64,000 bases of DNA from Oryzomonas japonica (GCF_008802365.1 NZ_VZQZ01000001.1:372001-436000), one strand, 5' to 3'; positions 17,952-28,612 are shown, counted from the first letter of the stretch. Notes: generated from the letters alone by a model not told the origin. A program made the numbers and translations.

Positions 17952-19532
17952 TTAGAATGCGTAGCTCAGCACAACACGTGCGGTGTAGGGGTTGTCCGGG
18001 TCTGTGGCGGCTCCGGAGTTACCGGCTTTGTATGCAGAGTTTTTGTAGTAGCCGCCCAGGATAACATAGGCAGCCTGGAACTTGGCGGTCAGGTTGTCGT
18101 ACATCTTGTAACCAGTTTCCACGTTGATTTCAGTGCCCTGGAAGTTGCTGCTGTTCTGGGCATTCGTGTTGAGATCCTTCGGCTTCAGGGAGTTGTTGTG
18201 AGCGGTCCAGAGGAAGCCGACATTCGTGTTAACATAGGCCTTGGGGGTGACGGAAAGGTCATAACCCAGGGTGTAGAGGTACATGCCCTGTGCATTGACC
18301 GGATTGGTGCCGTTGCCGGTATTGTAAGCGATACCATAGTCGGAAGTGGTGCCTTGGCTGAGGGCGTTGCGGTTGAGGAGCATCATGCCGGATTCGTTGT
18401 AGGAGCAGGTGCCGTTGCCGCCAGTGCTGTTCCATACGGCTGACCCATTCGAAGTCGCGCCCTGGGTCTGGGTGGTGCCGACCCAACCGGTCAAGTGCTT
18501 GCCGGGGTTGCTGCTGTTGCCGGAGGTGAAGAGCAGGGCGCTGTGCAGGCTGCCGGGGCCGACGGCGGCCTTGGCGGCTACGTTGTAGGCCAGGGAGTTC
18601 AGATAGGCGCTATCGGCAGAGCCGTTGATGCTCCTGATAACCCCGCCCTGGTAGGCGGCAAAGCCGCTCAGGGTCACGGGACCGACCTTGGCATCGCCGT
18701 AGAGTCCGAAGACATGCACCAGGAGGTCGCTGGCAGTGACAGGGGACGCGGTAGTATTGAGGTTGGTGTTGCGGCCATCCTCATAGACGTAATAGTCGAG
18801 GCCGATGTTTGCATCCTTGCTGAGGGCATACTTGAATTCAAGGGCGCCGATATTCAGGTCCTGGTTGCCGAGGATGCCACTTTTTGCGACGCCGTTGGTG
18901 GTGCCGTTGACGTTGGTACCGGTGCTGGAGTTGGTGGTCAGGCTGCCGCCGAAGGCGCCATCGTAACCGCGGAAATAGCCGGCAACAACGGTAGCATTGT
19001 CCATCTTGGTCGAGGTAACGACGCCGGCGGCGTCAAAATCGGCGAAGATTCCTTTGAGGTTGTCCTTGAAGGGCTGGACACCGGCAATGACCGTGGTGGG
19101 GGTGGACGGTATCTTGAATTGCAGATAGACCCATTTCGTTTCCAGGTTGACGGCGTCGGATTCGAGGGCGGCGCCGCTGTTACGGTATGTATTTCCCTGG
19201 GCCCTGTCGCCCCAGACGGAGTCGATCTCGAAACCGGTCACCAGTTTCAGGTCGTCATTGGCTTTGGCAGTGTAGAACAGGCGGGCGCGCTGCTCGAAAT
19301 AGTTGTTGGTTTTCAGGTTTGCCGTCGTATTGCCCGAAACACCTGTACCCGTAGTGGCGGTGTTGGCGGAGGGGAGAATAATGCCGCCGCCGCCCTGCTC
19401 ATAGTTGGACAGAAAATATTTCAGGGTGTAGCTGCCGTGGAATTCGTTCTCGAATGCCATTGCCGGCACAGCGGCCATGGCGCCGAGGGCGCTTGCTGCT
19501 GCAACTGCCAGAATCCTTTTTTTGATACTCAT
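17952..19532 (-). CDS. Outer-membrane beta-barrel porin
   Basis: A 526-aa protein with a Sec signal peptide (MSIKKRILAVAAASALGA, cleavage after AMA). The body is rich in Gly, Asn, Thr and Ser with alternating amphipathic strands. The C-terminus is LSYAF with terminal Phe, the signature read by the BAM complex. The start at 19532 is chosen for the GAAGGAGG site; an in-frame ATG lies 15 bases upstream. Such porins are abundant in Geobacterales outer membranes, but the substrate cannot be inferred. Transcription probably starts near 19880, leaving a leader of about 350 nt with a conserved-looking hairpin. Confidence 0.87.
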   Translation of the reverse strand: MSIKKRILAVAAASALGAMAAVPAMAFENEFHGSYTLKYFLSNYEQGGGGIILPSANTATTGTGVSGNTTANLKTNNYFEQRARLFYTAKANDDLKLVTGFEIDSVWGDRAQGNTYRNSGAALESDAVNLETKWVYLQFKIPSTPTTVIAGVQPFKDNLKGIFADFDAAGVVTSTKMDNATVVAGYFRGYDGAFGGSLTTNSSTGTNVNGTTNGVAKSGILGNQDLNIGALEFKYALSKDANIGLDYYVYEDGRNTNLNTTASPVTASDLLVHVFGLYGDAKVGPVTLSGFAAYQGGVIRSINGSADSAYLNSLAYNVAAKAAVGPGSLHSALLFTSGNSSNPGKHLTGWVGTTQTQGATSNGSAVWNSTGGNGTCSYNESGMMLLNRNALSQGTTSDYGIAYNTGNGTNPVNAQGMYLYTLGYDLSVTPKAYVNTNVGFLWTAHNNSLKPKDLNTNAQNSSNFQGTEINVETGYKMYDNLTAKFQAAYVILGGYYKNSAYKAGNSGAATDPDNPYTARVVLSYAF

Positions 19533-19683
19533 GTGTGCCTCCTTCAATTTTTATTAAATGCTTGATACTACTGCGAACTGCAAACAGATCAATTTCGTTT
19601 TCGATGATCACCACCTTTCATTACGAAATTTGGCATCAGGCAACGTCGTAACTGCTGTGAAATCATGGCTATAAAACACAAAT

Positions 19684-19722
19684 ACCTCCAAACATCCTGT
19701 CTGAGACAGGTTGCCTGGAGGT
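19684..19722 (-). promoter_or_regulatory. Two-tier stem-loop in the porin leader
   Basis: ACCTCCA (19684-19690) pairs with TGGAGGT (19716-19722), and inside it CCTGTCT (19696-19702) pairs with AGACAGG (19704-19710). In the minus-strand RNA one arm contains GGAGGU, an anti-Shine-Dalgarno-like or SD-like sequence. It lies about 150 nt before the porin start. It matches no riboswitch class I recognise. Confidence 0.55.
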
Positions 19723-19887
19723 AATAGAAGACCTTCGCGCTTTTTTCGATGATTCTCCGAAACGGTTCACAGTGTCATTCGCTCCCTTGGTCGTTGTCGC
19801 TTGAAAGAATAAAAGTGACAATATAACAACAGGATAGCTATTTTGGCGGATCGTCTGTTTCAGGATATGTTCTAAAAAGTTGAGCAA

Positions 19888-19915
19888 AATATACAATAAA
19901 TAAAACCGAAGTCAA
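19888..19915 (-). promoter_or_regulatory. Sigma-70 promoter for the porin gene
   Basis: On the minus strand the -35 box is TTGACT (19910-19915), the spacer is 16 nt and the -10 box is TATATT (19888-19893). The surroundings are AT-rich. The predicted start is near 19881, giving a leader of about 350 nt. Confidence 0.75.
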
Positions 19916-20045
19916 GCAAAAAGTGGTTTCCACGGGGCTTCACAGCCCGTGGGCGGTGCCGTGAACGTGGTTGTCAAGAACCCTGTTTCATGCTACAAAA
20001 CACTCCTCGCAAGGACTAATTTCTCTGTTAGTGGAGCATGGTGTC
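19916..20045. other. Region upstream of gatC
   Basis: A 7-bp hairpin (CCACGGG at 19930-19936 with CCCGTGG at 19946-19952) is visible. No gene or clear promoter was recognised here. Confidence 0.4.
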
Positions 20046-20333
20046 ATGAAAATATCGGTTGCCGACGTTGAGTATGTGGCCCGTTTGGCCCGCCTGGAGT
20101 TGAACAAGGCCGAAACGGACCTTTTTGCCGGCCAGATGGATGCGATTCTCGGCTATGTGGAAAAGTTGAATGAGCTTGACACCGCCGATATCCGCCCCAC
20201 CTCCCATGCCGTTCCGGTGGAAAACGCTTTCCGCGAGGACGCAACCCGCCCTTCCCTTGGTGTCGCGAAGGCCCTTGCCAATGCTCCGGACAAGGCCGAC
20301 AGCTTCTACCGCGTGCCGAAGGTTATCGAATGA
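20046..20333 (+). CDS. gatC: Aspartyl/glutamyl-tRNA amidotransferase subunit C
   Basis: The 95-aa small subunit of the GatCAB amidotransferase, which bridges GatA and GatB. It has the typical pattern V-x-Y-V-A-R-L-A-R-L-E-L and ends F-Y-R-V-P-K-V-I-E. The start at 20046 (MKISVADV) matches family N-termini. The open frame extends upstream, but that part is not conserved-looking. It is the first gene of gatC-gatA-gatB. Confidence 0.96.
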   Translation: MKISVADVEYVARLARLELNKAETDLFAGQMDAILGYVEKLNELDTADIRPTSHAVPVENAFREDATRPSLGVAKALANAPDKADSFYRVPKVIE

Positions 20334-20491
20334 TGATGCCTGTGTGGCGGGCCTGCTTGCCGCAAGGTTCAAAGCACATAAGTTGCACACCATACGCTGC
20401 AAAATTGGAGATGGAGTTGCCGTAATGTTTCGTTTGCGTTACGGGCAAGATTTTGCTGTGAAATGCTCTAAAAATTGGAGATGCTCTTCAA

Positions 20492-21949
20492 ATGGATATT
20501 TTTGAATGCACTATTAAGCAACTAAATAATTGGTTGCATGCGGGTAGGGTGTCATCCGTTGAAGCGACCCGGGCCATGCTGGAGCGCATCGAATCGGTCG
20601 AGGACCGTGTCGGTTCATTCATCACCCGGACCCCTGAGTCGGCCCTGGCCGAAGCGGCAGCCGCCGACCGGCGCATCGCTTCCGGAAATGCCCACATCCT
20701 CACGGGGATTCCCCTGGCCCTCAAGGACATCTTTCTGACCGAAGGTATCCGCACCACCTGTGGTTCGCGCATGCTCCACAACTTTATCCCCCCCTACAGC
20801 GCCACCGCTTGGGAGCGGCTGCGCGACTGCGGGTCCGTGCTTTTGGGCAAGCTCAATCAGGACGAATTCGCCATGGGGTCATCCAACGAATCCAGCGCCT
20901 TTGGCGTTACCCGCAACCCCTGGGATACCGCCCGCATCCCGGGCGGTTCGTCCGGCGGCTCGGCGGCGGCCATTGCCGCCCGACAGGCAACGGCGACCCT
21001 GGGCACCGATACCGGCGGCTCCATTCGTCAGCCCTCCTCCCACTGCGGCTGTGTCGGCCTCAAGCCCACCTATGGCCGCGTTTCGCGCTACGGCGTGATC
21101 GCGTTTGCGTCCTCCCTTGACCAGGTGGGCCCGATCACGCGGGACGTAACCGATTGTGCCATCATGCTGGGGGCGGTTGCCGGCTACGACCCCAAGGATT
21201 CCACCAGCGTCAACGCGCCGGTTCCCGATTACACGGCCGCCTTGACCGGCGACATCAAGGGCCTGAGGATCGGCCTGCCCAAGGAGTACTATATCGATGG
21301 CCTCGACCGGGACGTTCAGGCGGCCATGGACCGGGCCATCGAGACCTATCGCCGGCTGGGGGCGGAATTCGTTGAAATATCCCTGCCCCACACCGACTAT
21401 GCCGTGGCGACCTATTATCTGATCGCCACTGCCGAGGCCAGCTCCAATCTGGCTCGTTACGACGGCGTCCGTTTCGGGCATCGCAGCGAGCAGGCCGAAG
21501 GGCTGATCGACATGATGACCAAAAGCCGTAGCGAGGGGTTCGGGGCCGAGGTCAAGCGCCGCATCATGCTGGGCACCTACGCCCTTTCCTCCGGTTACTA
21601 TGATGCTTATTACGTCAAGGCCCAGAAGGTGCGCACGCTGATCATGGGCGATTTCACCCGCGCCTTCGAGCATGTGGATGCGATCCTGACCCCGGTGGCC
21701 CCGACGCCGGCCTTCAAGATCGGCGAGATGGTCGATGACCCGTTGCAGATGTACCTGTCGGATATCTTCACCATCCCGGTCAACCTGGCCGGTACCTGCG
21801 CCATGTCCGTACCGGCCGGTTTCTCCGCTTCCGGCCTCCCCATCGGCCTGCAACTGATCGGCAAGCCCTTTGGCGAGGAGACCATCCTGCGTGCGGGCCA
21901 CGCCTTCGAACAGGCCACGGAGTGGCATATGAGGAAGGCGGAGATTTAA
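20492..21949 (+). CDS. gatA: Aspartyl/glutamyl-tRNA amidotransferase subunit A
   Basis: A 485-aa amidase subunit that releases ammonia from glutamine to convert Glu-tRNAGln or Asp-tRNAAsn to the amide form. The Ser-Ser-Lys triad is visible at K78 (LALKDIF), S153 ([10 protein letters not shown]) and S177 ([10 protein letters not shown]). The 158-bp gap after gatC is longer than usual and holds a repeated AAAATTGGAGATG segment. Its second copy supplies the ribosome-binding site. Confidence 0.98.
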   Translation: MDIFECTIKQLNNWLHAGRVSSVEATRAMLERIESVEDRVGSFITRTPESALAEAAAADRRIASGNAHILTGIPLALKDIFLTEGIRTTCGSRMLHNFIPPYSATAWERLRDCGSVLLGKLNQDEFAMGSSNESSAFGVTRNPWDTARIPGGSSGGSAAAIAARQATATLGTDTGGSIRQPSSHCGCVGLKPTYGRVSRYGVIAFASSLDQVGPITRDVTDCAIMLGAVAGYDPKDSTSVNAPVPDYTAALTGDIKGLRIGLPKEYYIDGLDRDVQAAMDRAIETYRRLGAEFVEISLPHTDYAVATYYLIATAEASSNLARYDGVRFGHRSEQAEGLIDMMTKSRSEGFGAEVKRRIMLGTYALSSGYYDAYYVKAQKVRTLIMGDFTRAFEHVDAILTPVAPTPAFKIGEMVDDPLQMYLSDIFTIPVNLAGTCAMSVPAGFSASGLPIGLQLIGKPFGEETILRAGHAFEQATEWHMRKAEI

Positions 21950-21956
21950 TTTTAAA

Positions 21957-22100
21957 ATCTGCCACGGAGACACAGAGACACAGAGACACGGAGAAAATCT
22001 TTGTGTGTCTTCAAGAAACAACCCCTTTTCATGGTCACGGCTGCTTTTCTCGATGAAATTTCTGTGAACCTCTGTGTCTCCGTGTCCCTGTGGCAGGTTT
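21957..22100. repeat. Large imperfect inverted repeat between gatA and gatB
   Basis: The left arm (21957-21995) reads CTGCCACGGAGACACAGAGA and continues with tandem GACACAGA units. The right arm (22060-22100) is its imperfect complement, ending GTCCCTGTGGCAG. There is no ORF. Elements of this 'GGAGACACAGAG' type recur in Geobacter-like genomes. It would fold into a long hairpin within the gatCAB transcript. Confidence 0.8.
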
Positions 22101-22146
22101 ATTTGTGTATTGAGGGTTTAAACTTAGTTTTTCGGAGTAACTACCC

Positions 22147-23589
22147 ATGAAATTCCAACCTGTTATCGGCCTTGAGGTCCATGCTCAGCTAAAAACCGGG
22201 TCAAAAATATTCTGCGGCTGTTCCACGACCTTCGGTTCCGAGCCCAACTCCCAGACCTGCCCCGTCTGCCTGGGGCTGCCGGGCGCCTTGCCGGTGCTCA
22301 ACAAGAAGGTGGTTGAATTTGCCATCAGGGCCGGGCTGGCCACCAATTGCACCATCGCCCATCATAGCGTCTTTGCCCGCAAGAACTACTTTTATCCCGA
22401 CCTCCCCAAGGGATACCAGATCAGCCAGTTCGAGGATCCGATCTGCCGCAAGGGGTGGCTCGATATCCAGTTGGAAGGGCAGGGGCCCAAGCGTATCGGC
22501 ATCACCCGTATCCACATGGAAGAGGATGCGGGCAAACTGGTGCATGGCGACGTCCCCGGCCTGGAGAACGGCTCCGGGGTTGACCTGAACCGGGCCTGCA
22601 CGCCGCTTCTTGAGATCGTTTCCGAACCGGATCTGCGCTCATCGGATGAAGCGGTGGCCTATCTGAAACAGTTGCACCGGATCGTGACCTGGCTGGGGAT
22701 CTGCGACGGCAACATGGAAGAGGGCAGTTTTCGCTGCGACGCGAACGTCTCGGTCATGCCGGTCGGTTCCGATACCCTCGGCACCCGGGCCGAGATCAAG
22801 AACGTCAACTCGTTCAAATTCGTCAAACAGGCCATCGAGTACGAGATCCAGCGCCAGATCGACCTGATCGAGGACGGGGGCAGCGTGGTTCAGGAAACGC
22901 GCCTGTTTGACCCGAACAGTGGGGCGACCCGTTCCATGCGCAGCAAGGAAGAGGCCCACGACTACCGTTATTTCCCCGATCCCGACCTGGTGCCCTTGGT
23001 AATCAGCGCCGATTGGGTACAGCGTGCGCAAAAGGAATTGCCGGAACTCCCCGAGCATCGGCAGCAGCGTTTCATCACCGAGATGGGGTTGTCGGAGTAC
23101 GATGCGGAGGTTATCACCGCCAGCCACGAACTGGCCGATTACTTTGAAGAGTGCGTGGCCTTTCACCACAATGCCAAGGCCGTATCCAACTGGCTGATGG
23201 GCGAGGTGACCCGGGCGCTCAACGATTCGGGAACGTCCATCGCGGCATGTCCCGTCATCCCGCGCCAATTGGCCGAACTGATCAAGCTGATCGACAGTGG
23301 CGCCATTTCGGGCAAGATTGCCAAGACGGTCTTTGAAGAGATGTGGAAAAACGGCGGAGACCCCAAGTCGATCGTGGAAAAACAGGGATTGGCCCAGGTC
23401 TCCGACAGCGGAGCGATTGAAGCCGTTATCGATGAGATCATTGCCGCCAATGCCGCCCAGGTGGAAGAGTTCCGGGGGGGCAAGGAAAAGGTGTTCGGCT
23501 TCTTTGTCGGGCAGGTCATGAAGGCCAGCAAGGGCAAGGCCAACCCGGCGGTGGTGAACGAGCTTTTACTGGCCAAACTCAAAGGATAA
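22147..23589 (+). CDS. gatB: Aspartyl/glutamyl-tRNA amidotransferase subunit B
   Basis: A 480-aa protein that binds the mischarged tRNA and carries the kinase site activating the glutamyl or aspartyl side chain. The N-terminus [12 protein letters not shown] is diagnostic. HMEEDAGK, the [17 protein letters not shown] segment, DANVS and the [10 protein letters not shown] motif are all present. The C-terminal YqeY-like tail (about 330-480) is intact. Confidence 0.98.
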   Translation: MKFQPVIGLEVHAQLKTGSKIFCGCSTTFGSEPNSQTCPVCLGLPGALPVLNKKVVEFAIRAGLATNCTIAHHSVFARKNYFYPDLPKGYQISQFEDPICRKGWLDIQLEGQGPKRIGITRIHMEEDAGKLVHGDVPGLENGSGVDLNRACTPLLEIVSEPDLRSSDEAVAYLKQLHRIVTWLGICDGNMEEGSFRCDANVSVMPVGSDTLGTRAEIKNVNSFKFVKQAIEYEIQRQIDLIEDGGSVVQETRLFDPNSGATRSMRSKEEAHDYRYFPDPDLVPLVISADWVQRAQKELPELPEHRQQRFITEMGLSEYDAEVITASHELADYFEECVAFHHNAKAVSNWLMGEVTRALNDSGTSIAACPVIPRQLAELIKLIDSGAISGKIAKTVFEEMWKNGGDPKSIVEKQGLAQVSDSGAIEAVIDEIIAANAAQVEEFRGGKEKVFGFFVGQVMKASKGKANPAVVNELLLAKLKG

Positions 23590-23676
23590 TACCCGGTAGC
23601 CGTCACGGATGGTTTCGCGCCGCATCTCGCTGTTTATGTACCCGATTTGCTGCCCATGAGTGCAATGGAGGCCACA

Positions 23677-24042
23677 ATGAGTAATGCTAAGGTGATGATC
23701 GTCGATGACGCCCTTTTCATGCGCACCATTCTCGGCACAATCCTGAGAGACAAGGGCTATACCGTTGCGGCCGAGGCGGCCAGCGGCATAGAGACCATGA
23801 AAAAACTCCACGCCTGCGACCCGGACATCATTTTCCTGGATATCATCCTGCCCGACGCCAATGGGATACAACTGCTCGATTTTATTCATAAGATGAAGCC
23901 GCAGGCCAAGGTGATCCTCTGCTCGGCCATCGGCCAGGAGGCGATTGTCAAGAAGGGGCTGGATCTGGGCGCCCGGTTCTATGTCCAGAAGCCCTTCAGC
24001 CCGGAAAAGATTGCGGAAGCGCTGGAAAGCCTGGGGGAATGA
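23677..24042 (+). CDS. CheY-like single-domain response regulator
   Basis: A 121-aa receiver domain with no output domain. Visible features are the acidic pair VDD near the start, the phospho-acceptor Asp in I-I-F-L-D-I-I-L-P, the switch residue region L-C-S-A and the conserved Lys in V-Q-K-P-F. The start is the ATG at 23677 with GGAGG upstream. It lies three bases before the CheA-like gene, so the two are almost certainly a kinase-regulator pair. Confidence 0.92.
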   Translation: MSNAKVMIVDDALFMRTILGTILRDKGYTVAAEAASGIETMKKLHACDPDIIFLDIILPDANGIQLLDFIHKMKPQAKVILCSAIGQEAIVKKGLDLGARFYVQKPFSPEKIAEALESLGE

Positions 24043-24045
24043 CCC

Positions 24046-25677
24046 ATGGATATGTCCCAATACCGGGATTTGTTCGTCTCAGAATCCAAGGGACACATCC
24101 AGGTATTCAATGAGCTGGTTGTCATGCTTGAGGATAGCCCCGCCGACCAGAGCGCCATCGACGAGTTGTTCCGCCATGCCCATTCGCTCAAGGGGATGGC
24201 GGCAACCATGCAGTATCAAGCCATCGCCGACCTTGCCCATCGCATGGAAGACCTTTTGGGCAAGGTGCGGAGCGGAGCGTTCAGTTTTAGCCCGGGCCTG
24301 GCCGACATCCTGCTGGAAGGGAGCGACGCCCTCACCGCAATGATCTCGGCAATCGAAGCCGATGACGAGCGCTTGCCGGATACCACCGACCTGATCAATC
24401 GACTGGCCGGCTTCGACGCTGCCGGCAATCCATCCCCCCCTGCACCACCGGTCGCCGCCGCAGATGTTGCACCTGGAATCGATGATCGCGATCAGGGCGG
24501 CCCGGCCCCGGATCATCAGCCCCGACACACCGATTCCTTCAAAAGCGTCCGCGTCAAGACAGAAACCCTGGACCGGTTGGTCAACATCACCGGCGAGTTG
24601 CTCACAACACGTTACCGCCTGGCCGACCGTGCGTTGCGCTGCGAGGGCGCACAACTCGAAGAGCCGCTCAACCGTCTTTCCATGCTGCTGCGGGAACTGC
24701 GGGACGAGGTGTTCCAGGCCCGCATGCTCCCCTTCTCCTTTGTTGCCGACCGTTTCCCCCGCTTGGTGCGCGATCTGTCTCGCAAGCAAGGCAAGGAGAT
24801 CCTCTTCCAGGTGGAGGGGAAGGAGATTGAACTGGATCGGGGGATTCTCGAGGAGATAAGCGAACCGCTGGTGCACATCCTGCGCAATGCCGTTGACCAC
24901 GGCATGGAGATGCCCGAAGAGCGGATCGCTGTCGGCAAGCCCGGCCTCGGTACGATCCGCATCGTCGTAACCCGCGACAAGGATTGTGTGAATATCGTCA
25001 TTGCCGACGACGGGCGGGGCATGGCCCCCGAAAGGCTCGCCGAAAAGGCGGTGGAAAAGGGGATGATCAACAGGGAACAGGCCAATGCCCTGACGCGGCA
25101 TGAGGCGCTCATGCTGATCTGTGCCCCCGGTTTTTCCACGGCTGAAACCGTAAGCGACATCTCGGGCCGTGGTGTTGGCATGGATGCCGTCAGGGTTGCT
25201 GTGCACGCCTTGGGGGGCGGACTCGTCATCGAATCGGAGGTGGGACGGGGAAGTCGTTTCCTGCTAAGACTCCCCATTTCGGTCTCGATCATCCATGCCC
25301 TTTTGGTGGAGTGCGGCCCCCTGACGGTCTCCTTTCCGGTCAATGCCGTCAAGCGCACCATTGAACTCAGGCGCGAGGAGATATTCCAGGAGCGGGAGCA
25401 GTTCTTTTTCATGCTCGACGGCAGGCAGGTGCCTCTCAAAAATCTCAACCGTCTGCTCGGACAAGCGCCGACACCAGATGCGCGGGCGTTTGTCCCGACG
25501 GTCGTGATCGAAGCGGGTGACACAACGCTCGGACTGGCTACGGATCGTCTGCTCGGCCAGAGAGAGATCTTTGTGAAGCCGCTCGGTATTCCGCTGAGCC
25601 GCATCAAAGGACTTACCGGCGGGGCCATCACGGGGGATGGCCGTATCGTATATGTCATTGATGCCACTGCGCTGTAA
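24046..25677 (+). CDS. CheA-type hybrid-free histidine kinase
   Basis: A 543-aa chemotaxis-type kinase. The HPt domain is at residues 1-105 with phospho-acceptor H46 in HAHSLKG. A Pro/Ala-rich linker (about 128-170) replaces the usual CheY-binding P2 domain. A dimerisation helix hairpin (about 178-245) and an HATPase domain follow, with N-box ILRNAVDHG, the DDGRGM G1 box and SGRGVGMDAV. A CheW-like domain (about 410-543) ends it. No methyl-accepting receptor, CheW, CheR or CheB lies nearby, so the input is encoded elsewhere. Confidence 0.93.
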   Translation: MDMSQYRDLFVSESKGHIQVFNELVVMLEDSPADQSAIDELFRHAHSLKGMAATMQYQAIADLAHRMEDLLGKVRSGAFSFSPGLADILLEGSDALTAMISAIEADDERLPDTTDLINRLAGFDAAGNPSPPAPPVAAADVAPGIDDRDQGGPAPDHQPRHTDSFKSVRVKTETLDRLVNITGELLTTRYRLADRALRCEGAQLEEPLNRLSMLLRELRDEVFQARMLPFSFVADRFPRLVRDLSRKQGKEILFQVEGKEIELDRGILEEISEPLVHILRNAVDHGMEMPEERIAVGKPGLGTIRIVVTRDKDCVNIVIADDGRGMAPERLAEKAVEKGMINREQANALTRHEALMLICAPGFSTAETVSDISGRGVGMDAVRVAVHALGGGLVIESEVGRGSRFLLRLPISVSIIHALLVECGPLTVSFPVNAVKRTIELRREEIFQEREQFFFMLDGRQVPLKNLNRLLGQAPTPDARAFVPTVVIEAGDTTLGLATDRLLGQREIFVKPLGIPLSRIKGLTGGAITGDGRIVYVIDATAL

Positions 25678-25776
25678 TGCGACCCAATTTTCAAAAGCGG
25701 TTGCGATAGATGCGGTCCTGTGGCAAAATTAACGACCGGGTTACGCCATTTTGCATTTTTCAGGAAAGGTTACACC

Positions 25777-26493
25777 ATGATACGCTGGTTAACATGCAGT
25801 TTGTCCCTTCTGCTGGTTTTGGTCTGGACACCGTTGCAGGCTGCCGATAAGCCTGCAAGTCTCAAAGATGTGATCGGGGCGCTGGAAAAAGGGTATGCAG
25901 GCCTGCAGGATGTTCACGCCGATTTTTCTCAACGGACGCTTATCGCCGGGGTCGGCCGCGAACAGAAGGGCAGCGGCGAAGTATTCCTGAAACGGCCCGC
26001 TTCCAGCACAGCCATGTTCCGTTTCAACTATGCAAAGCCCAAACAGCAGATCGTTTCCAACGGCAAACAGGTCTGGTTCTACTTGCCCGAAAACCGGCAG
26101 GTGATGGTCAGCACGGTGGCCGAAATGTTCAAGGGTGGCAATGCCATCGCGCTCTCCTATCTGACCGGCCTGGGCCATGTGTCGCGGGATTTCACCGTTT
26201 CCTTTGCCAAGGAACAGCGTGATAAACACGGCGACTACCAGTTGGAATTGATCCCCAAAAAGCCTACGCCGGTCCTGGCGCGGCTCCAGTTGACGGTTTC
26301 GGCAGAGGCGGTGGAGCGTTTTCTGCGCCAGGGAAACGTGCAGGACCTCTTCCCGGTGCAGGCGTCGGTCGTGCATGATGCCGGCGGCAACCAGACCCGC
26401 ATCGACTACAGCCATGTCAGGGTCAACAAGGGGTTGGACAGCAACAAGTTCAACTTCAAGGTCCCCGCAGGGGTTGCAGTCGTCAAGCCATAA
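25777..26493 (+). CDS. lolA: LolA-family outer-membrane lipoprotein carrier protein
   Basis: A 238-aa periplasmic protein with a signal peptide ([17 protein letters not shown], cleavage near LQA-A). The LolA-like beta-sheet domain follows, with features [10 protein letters not shown] and the [13 protein letters not shown] segment. It shuttles lipoproteins from LolCDE to the outer membrane. The start at 25777 has AGGAAAGG upstream; the frame also opens earlier with a GTG. Confidence 0.88.
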   Translation: MIRWLTCSLSLLLVLVWTPLQAADKPASLKDVIGALEKGYAGLQDVHADFSQRTLIAGVGREQKGSGEVFLKRPASSTAMFRFNYAKPKQQIVSNGKQVWFYLPENRQVMVSTVAEMFKGGNAIALSYLTGLGHVSRDFTVSFAKEQRDKHGDYQLELIPKKPTPVLARLQLTVSAEAVERFLRQGNVQDLFPVQASVVHDAGGNQTRIDYSHVRVNKGLDSNKFNFKVPAGVAVVKP

Positions 26494-26609
26494 GGCGGCG
26501 CTATCCATCACAAGGGCTCGCAAGCATGCCGGGCCGAACGTTTGCAGTGCATCCCCTGTACGGTTTCGATGGGATGTATTATACTAGTATATCTTCGGAG
26601 GGTGTCTCT

Positions 26610-27095
26610 ATGCCGTCATTCGACATCGTTTCAAAAGTGGATATGCAGGAAGTGGACAACGCGATCAATCAGGCGATCAAGGAAATCGGCCAACGCTACG
26701 ACTTCAAGGGGTCCAAGAGCGAGATCAGCCAGGAGAAGGATGCCGTCAAGATTTTGGCTGACGACGACTACAAGCTCAAGGCCGTGGTCGACGTGCTCCA
26801 GTCCAAGTTCCTCAAGCGCAATATCTCCATCAAGGCCTTGCAGTACGGCAAGGTCGAACCTGCCTCGGGTGGGATGGTGCGGCAGCTCATCACGGTCCAG
26901 CAAGGAATCTCCAAGGAGAAGGGTAAGGAGATCATAGCCGTCATCAAGGAAAGCAAGGTGAAAGTGCAGGCGCAAATCCAGGATGACCAAGTGCGGGTAA
27001 CCGGCAAGAACCGGGACGACCTGCAGGAAACGATTCAACTCCTCAAGGGGAAGGACCTGGGGGTGGAGATGCAGTTCGTGAATTTCAGGGAGTAG
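26610..27095 (+). CDS. yajQ: YajQ-family nucleotide-binding protein
   Basis: A 161-aa cytoplasmic protein of the UPF0234/YajQ family. It has the diagnostic start [14 protein letters not shown] and the motif R-Y-D-F-K-G-S-K. Members bind nucleotides, and one has been described as a c-di-GMP effector. The start at 26610 is preceded by CGGAGGG; the frame opens earlier but with no conserved sequence. Confidence 0.94.
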   Translation: MPSFDIVSKVDMQEVDNAINQAIKEIGQRYDFKGSKSEISQEKDAVKILADDDYKLKAVVDVLQSKFLKRNISIKALQYGKVEPASGGMVRQLITVQQGISKEKGKEIIAVIKESKVKVQAQIQDDQVRVTGKNRDDLQETIQLLKGKDLGVEMQFVNFRE

Positions 27096-27163
27096 CTTCG
27101 GCCGGTATGAAGAGCGGGGGATTTTCCATCCTCTGCGCAGTTATTCAAATAAAAGGGGTGTTC

Positions 27164-28510
27164 GTGAGCGAAAGCGTTAAACAAAAAGTCAGTATGGTCA
27201 GCCTGGGCTGCCCCAAAAACCTCGTGGATGCCGAGGTCATGCTCGGTGTGCTTGCCAAGGATGACTACGAGATTACGACCGACGAAAAGGATGCGGACGT
27301 GATCATCGTCAATACCTGCTCGTTCATCAAGGAGGCCAAGCAGGAGAGCATCGACGCCATTTTGGACTTGGCGGAACGCAAACACGACGGGCGCTGCCAC
27401 ACCCTGATCGTCTCCGGCTGCCTGCCGCAGCGGTATCAGGAGGAGTTGGCCAACGACCTGCCCGAGGTGGATATCTTTATCGGCACCGGCGATTACCCCC
27501 GCATTGCCGAGATTCTGGCGGAGAAGAAAGGTTCCGACGGCCAGCTGCGCTACGTCGGCGACCCGGATTACATCTATGACGAAACATTGCCGCGCCTCAA
27601 CTCTTCGCCCGCATGGTATTCCTATCTCAAAATCGGCGAAGGTTGTTCCAATTGCTGCTCGTACTGCGTGATCCCCCAGCTACGGGGCGCCTACCGGTCC
27701 CGGCCGCTGGAGTCGCTGGTGGCCGAGGCGGAGCGGCTGGCCGCCCGCGGGGTCAAAGAGATCAATGTCATCTCCCAGGATGTCACCCGTTACGGCAGCG
27801 ACCTGGACGACGGTTCCACCCTAGAAACATTGCTGCGCCGGTTGGCTGCCATTGAGGGGATTCGGTGGATTCGTCTCTTGTACGCATATCCCGACGGGAT
27901 CACCGACGGCCTGATCGAGTTGATTCGCGACGAACCCAAGATTTGCAAGTATCTGGATATTCCGATCCAGCATATCGCCGACCCGGTTCTCAAACGGATG
28001 AACCGCCGGAGCAGCGAGGCTCAGATTCGGAACCTGATCGCTACCTTGCGCCGGGAGATCCCCGGCATTGCGCTGCGCACCTCGCTGATCGTCGGTTTTC
28101 CGGGCGAAACGGTGGACGATTTTGCCAGCCTGATGCAGTTCATCGAGCAGACCCAATTCGATCGCCTCGGGGTCTTCTGCTACTCCCGGGAAGAGAATAC
28201 GCCGGCAGCCTCCATGCCGGACCAGGTCTCGGAACGGGTCAAGCGCGAGCGCTACCGCAAGTTGATGCGCGCCCAGGCGCGACTGTCATTCCGTCGCAAC
28301 CGGGCCCTCATCGGTGCCACGGAACAGGTCATCGTGGAGGGGTACAGCGAAGAAACCGACCTGCTCCTGAGGGGACGCTCGTCGCGCCAGGCGCCGGATA
28401 TCGACGGGCAGGTCTATATCACCGCCGGAACCGCCGAGGTGGGTGATATCGTTTCTCTCAAGGTCACGGACTCGTCGGATTACGACCTGATCGGTGAAAT
28501 AGTCGTCTGA
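27164..28510 (+). CDS. rimO: Ribosomal protein S12 methylthiotransferase
   Basis: A 448-aa radical SAM enzyme adding a methylthio group to Asp of ribosomal protein S12. It has an N-terminal UPF0004 domain ([13 protein letters not shown], cluster Cys at CP, NTCSF and SGC). The radical SAM core has CSNCCSYC (the CxxxCxxC triad), and a C-terminal TRAM domain starts at about residue 375. The start is a GTG at 27164 with AAAAGGGG upstream. An in-frame ATG 57 bases earlier lacks a ribosome site. Confidence 0.93.
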   Translation: MSESVKQKVSMVSLGCPKNLVDAEVMLGVLAKDDYEITTDEKDADVIIVNTCSFIKEAKQESIDAILDLAERKHDGRCHTLIVSGCLPQRYQEELANDLPEVDIFIGTGDYPRIAEILAEKKGSDGQLRYVGDPDYIYDETLPRLNSSPAWYSYLKIGEGCSNCCSYCVIPQLRGAYRSRPLESLVAEAERLAARGVKEINVISQDVTRYGSDLDDGSTLETLLRRLAAIEGIRWIRLLYAYPDGITDGLIELIRDEPKICKYLDIPIQHIADPVLKRMNRRSSEAQIRNLIATLRREIPGIALRTSLIVGFPGETVDDFASLMQFIEQTQFDRLGVFCYSREENTPAASMPDQVSERVKRERYRKLMRAQARLSFRRNRALIGATEQVIVEGYSEETDLLLRGRSSRQAPDIDGQVYITAGTAEVGDIVSLKVTDSSDYDLIGEIVV

Positions 28511-28612
28511 TAATGCCTCCGGTTGTTTGGCTTGACAAACAATCTGTTTTCTGCAATAGTTTGCCCCCTTTTCAGGGGTGGTACGAAAGCAGACCAGGGG
28601 AGTGAGGGCAAC

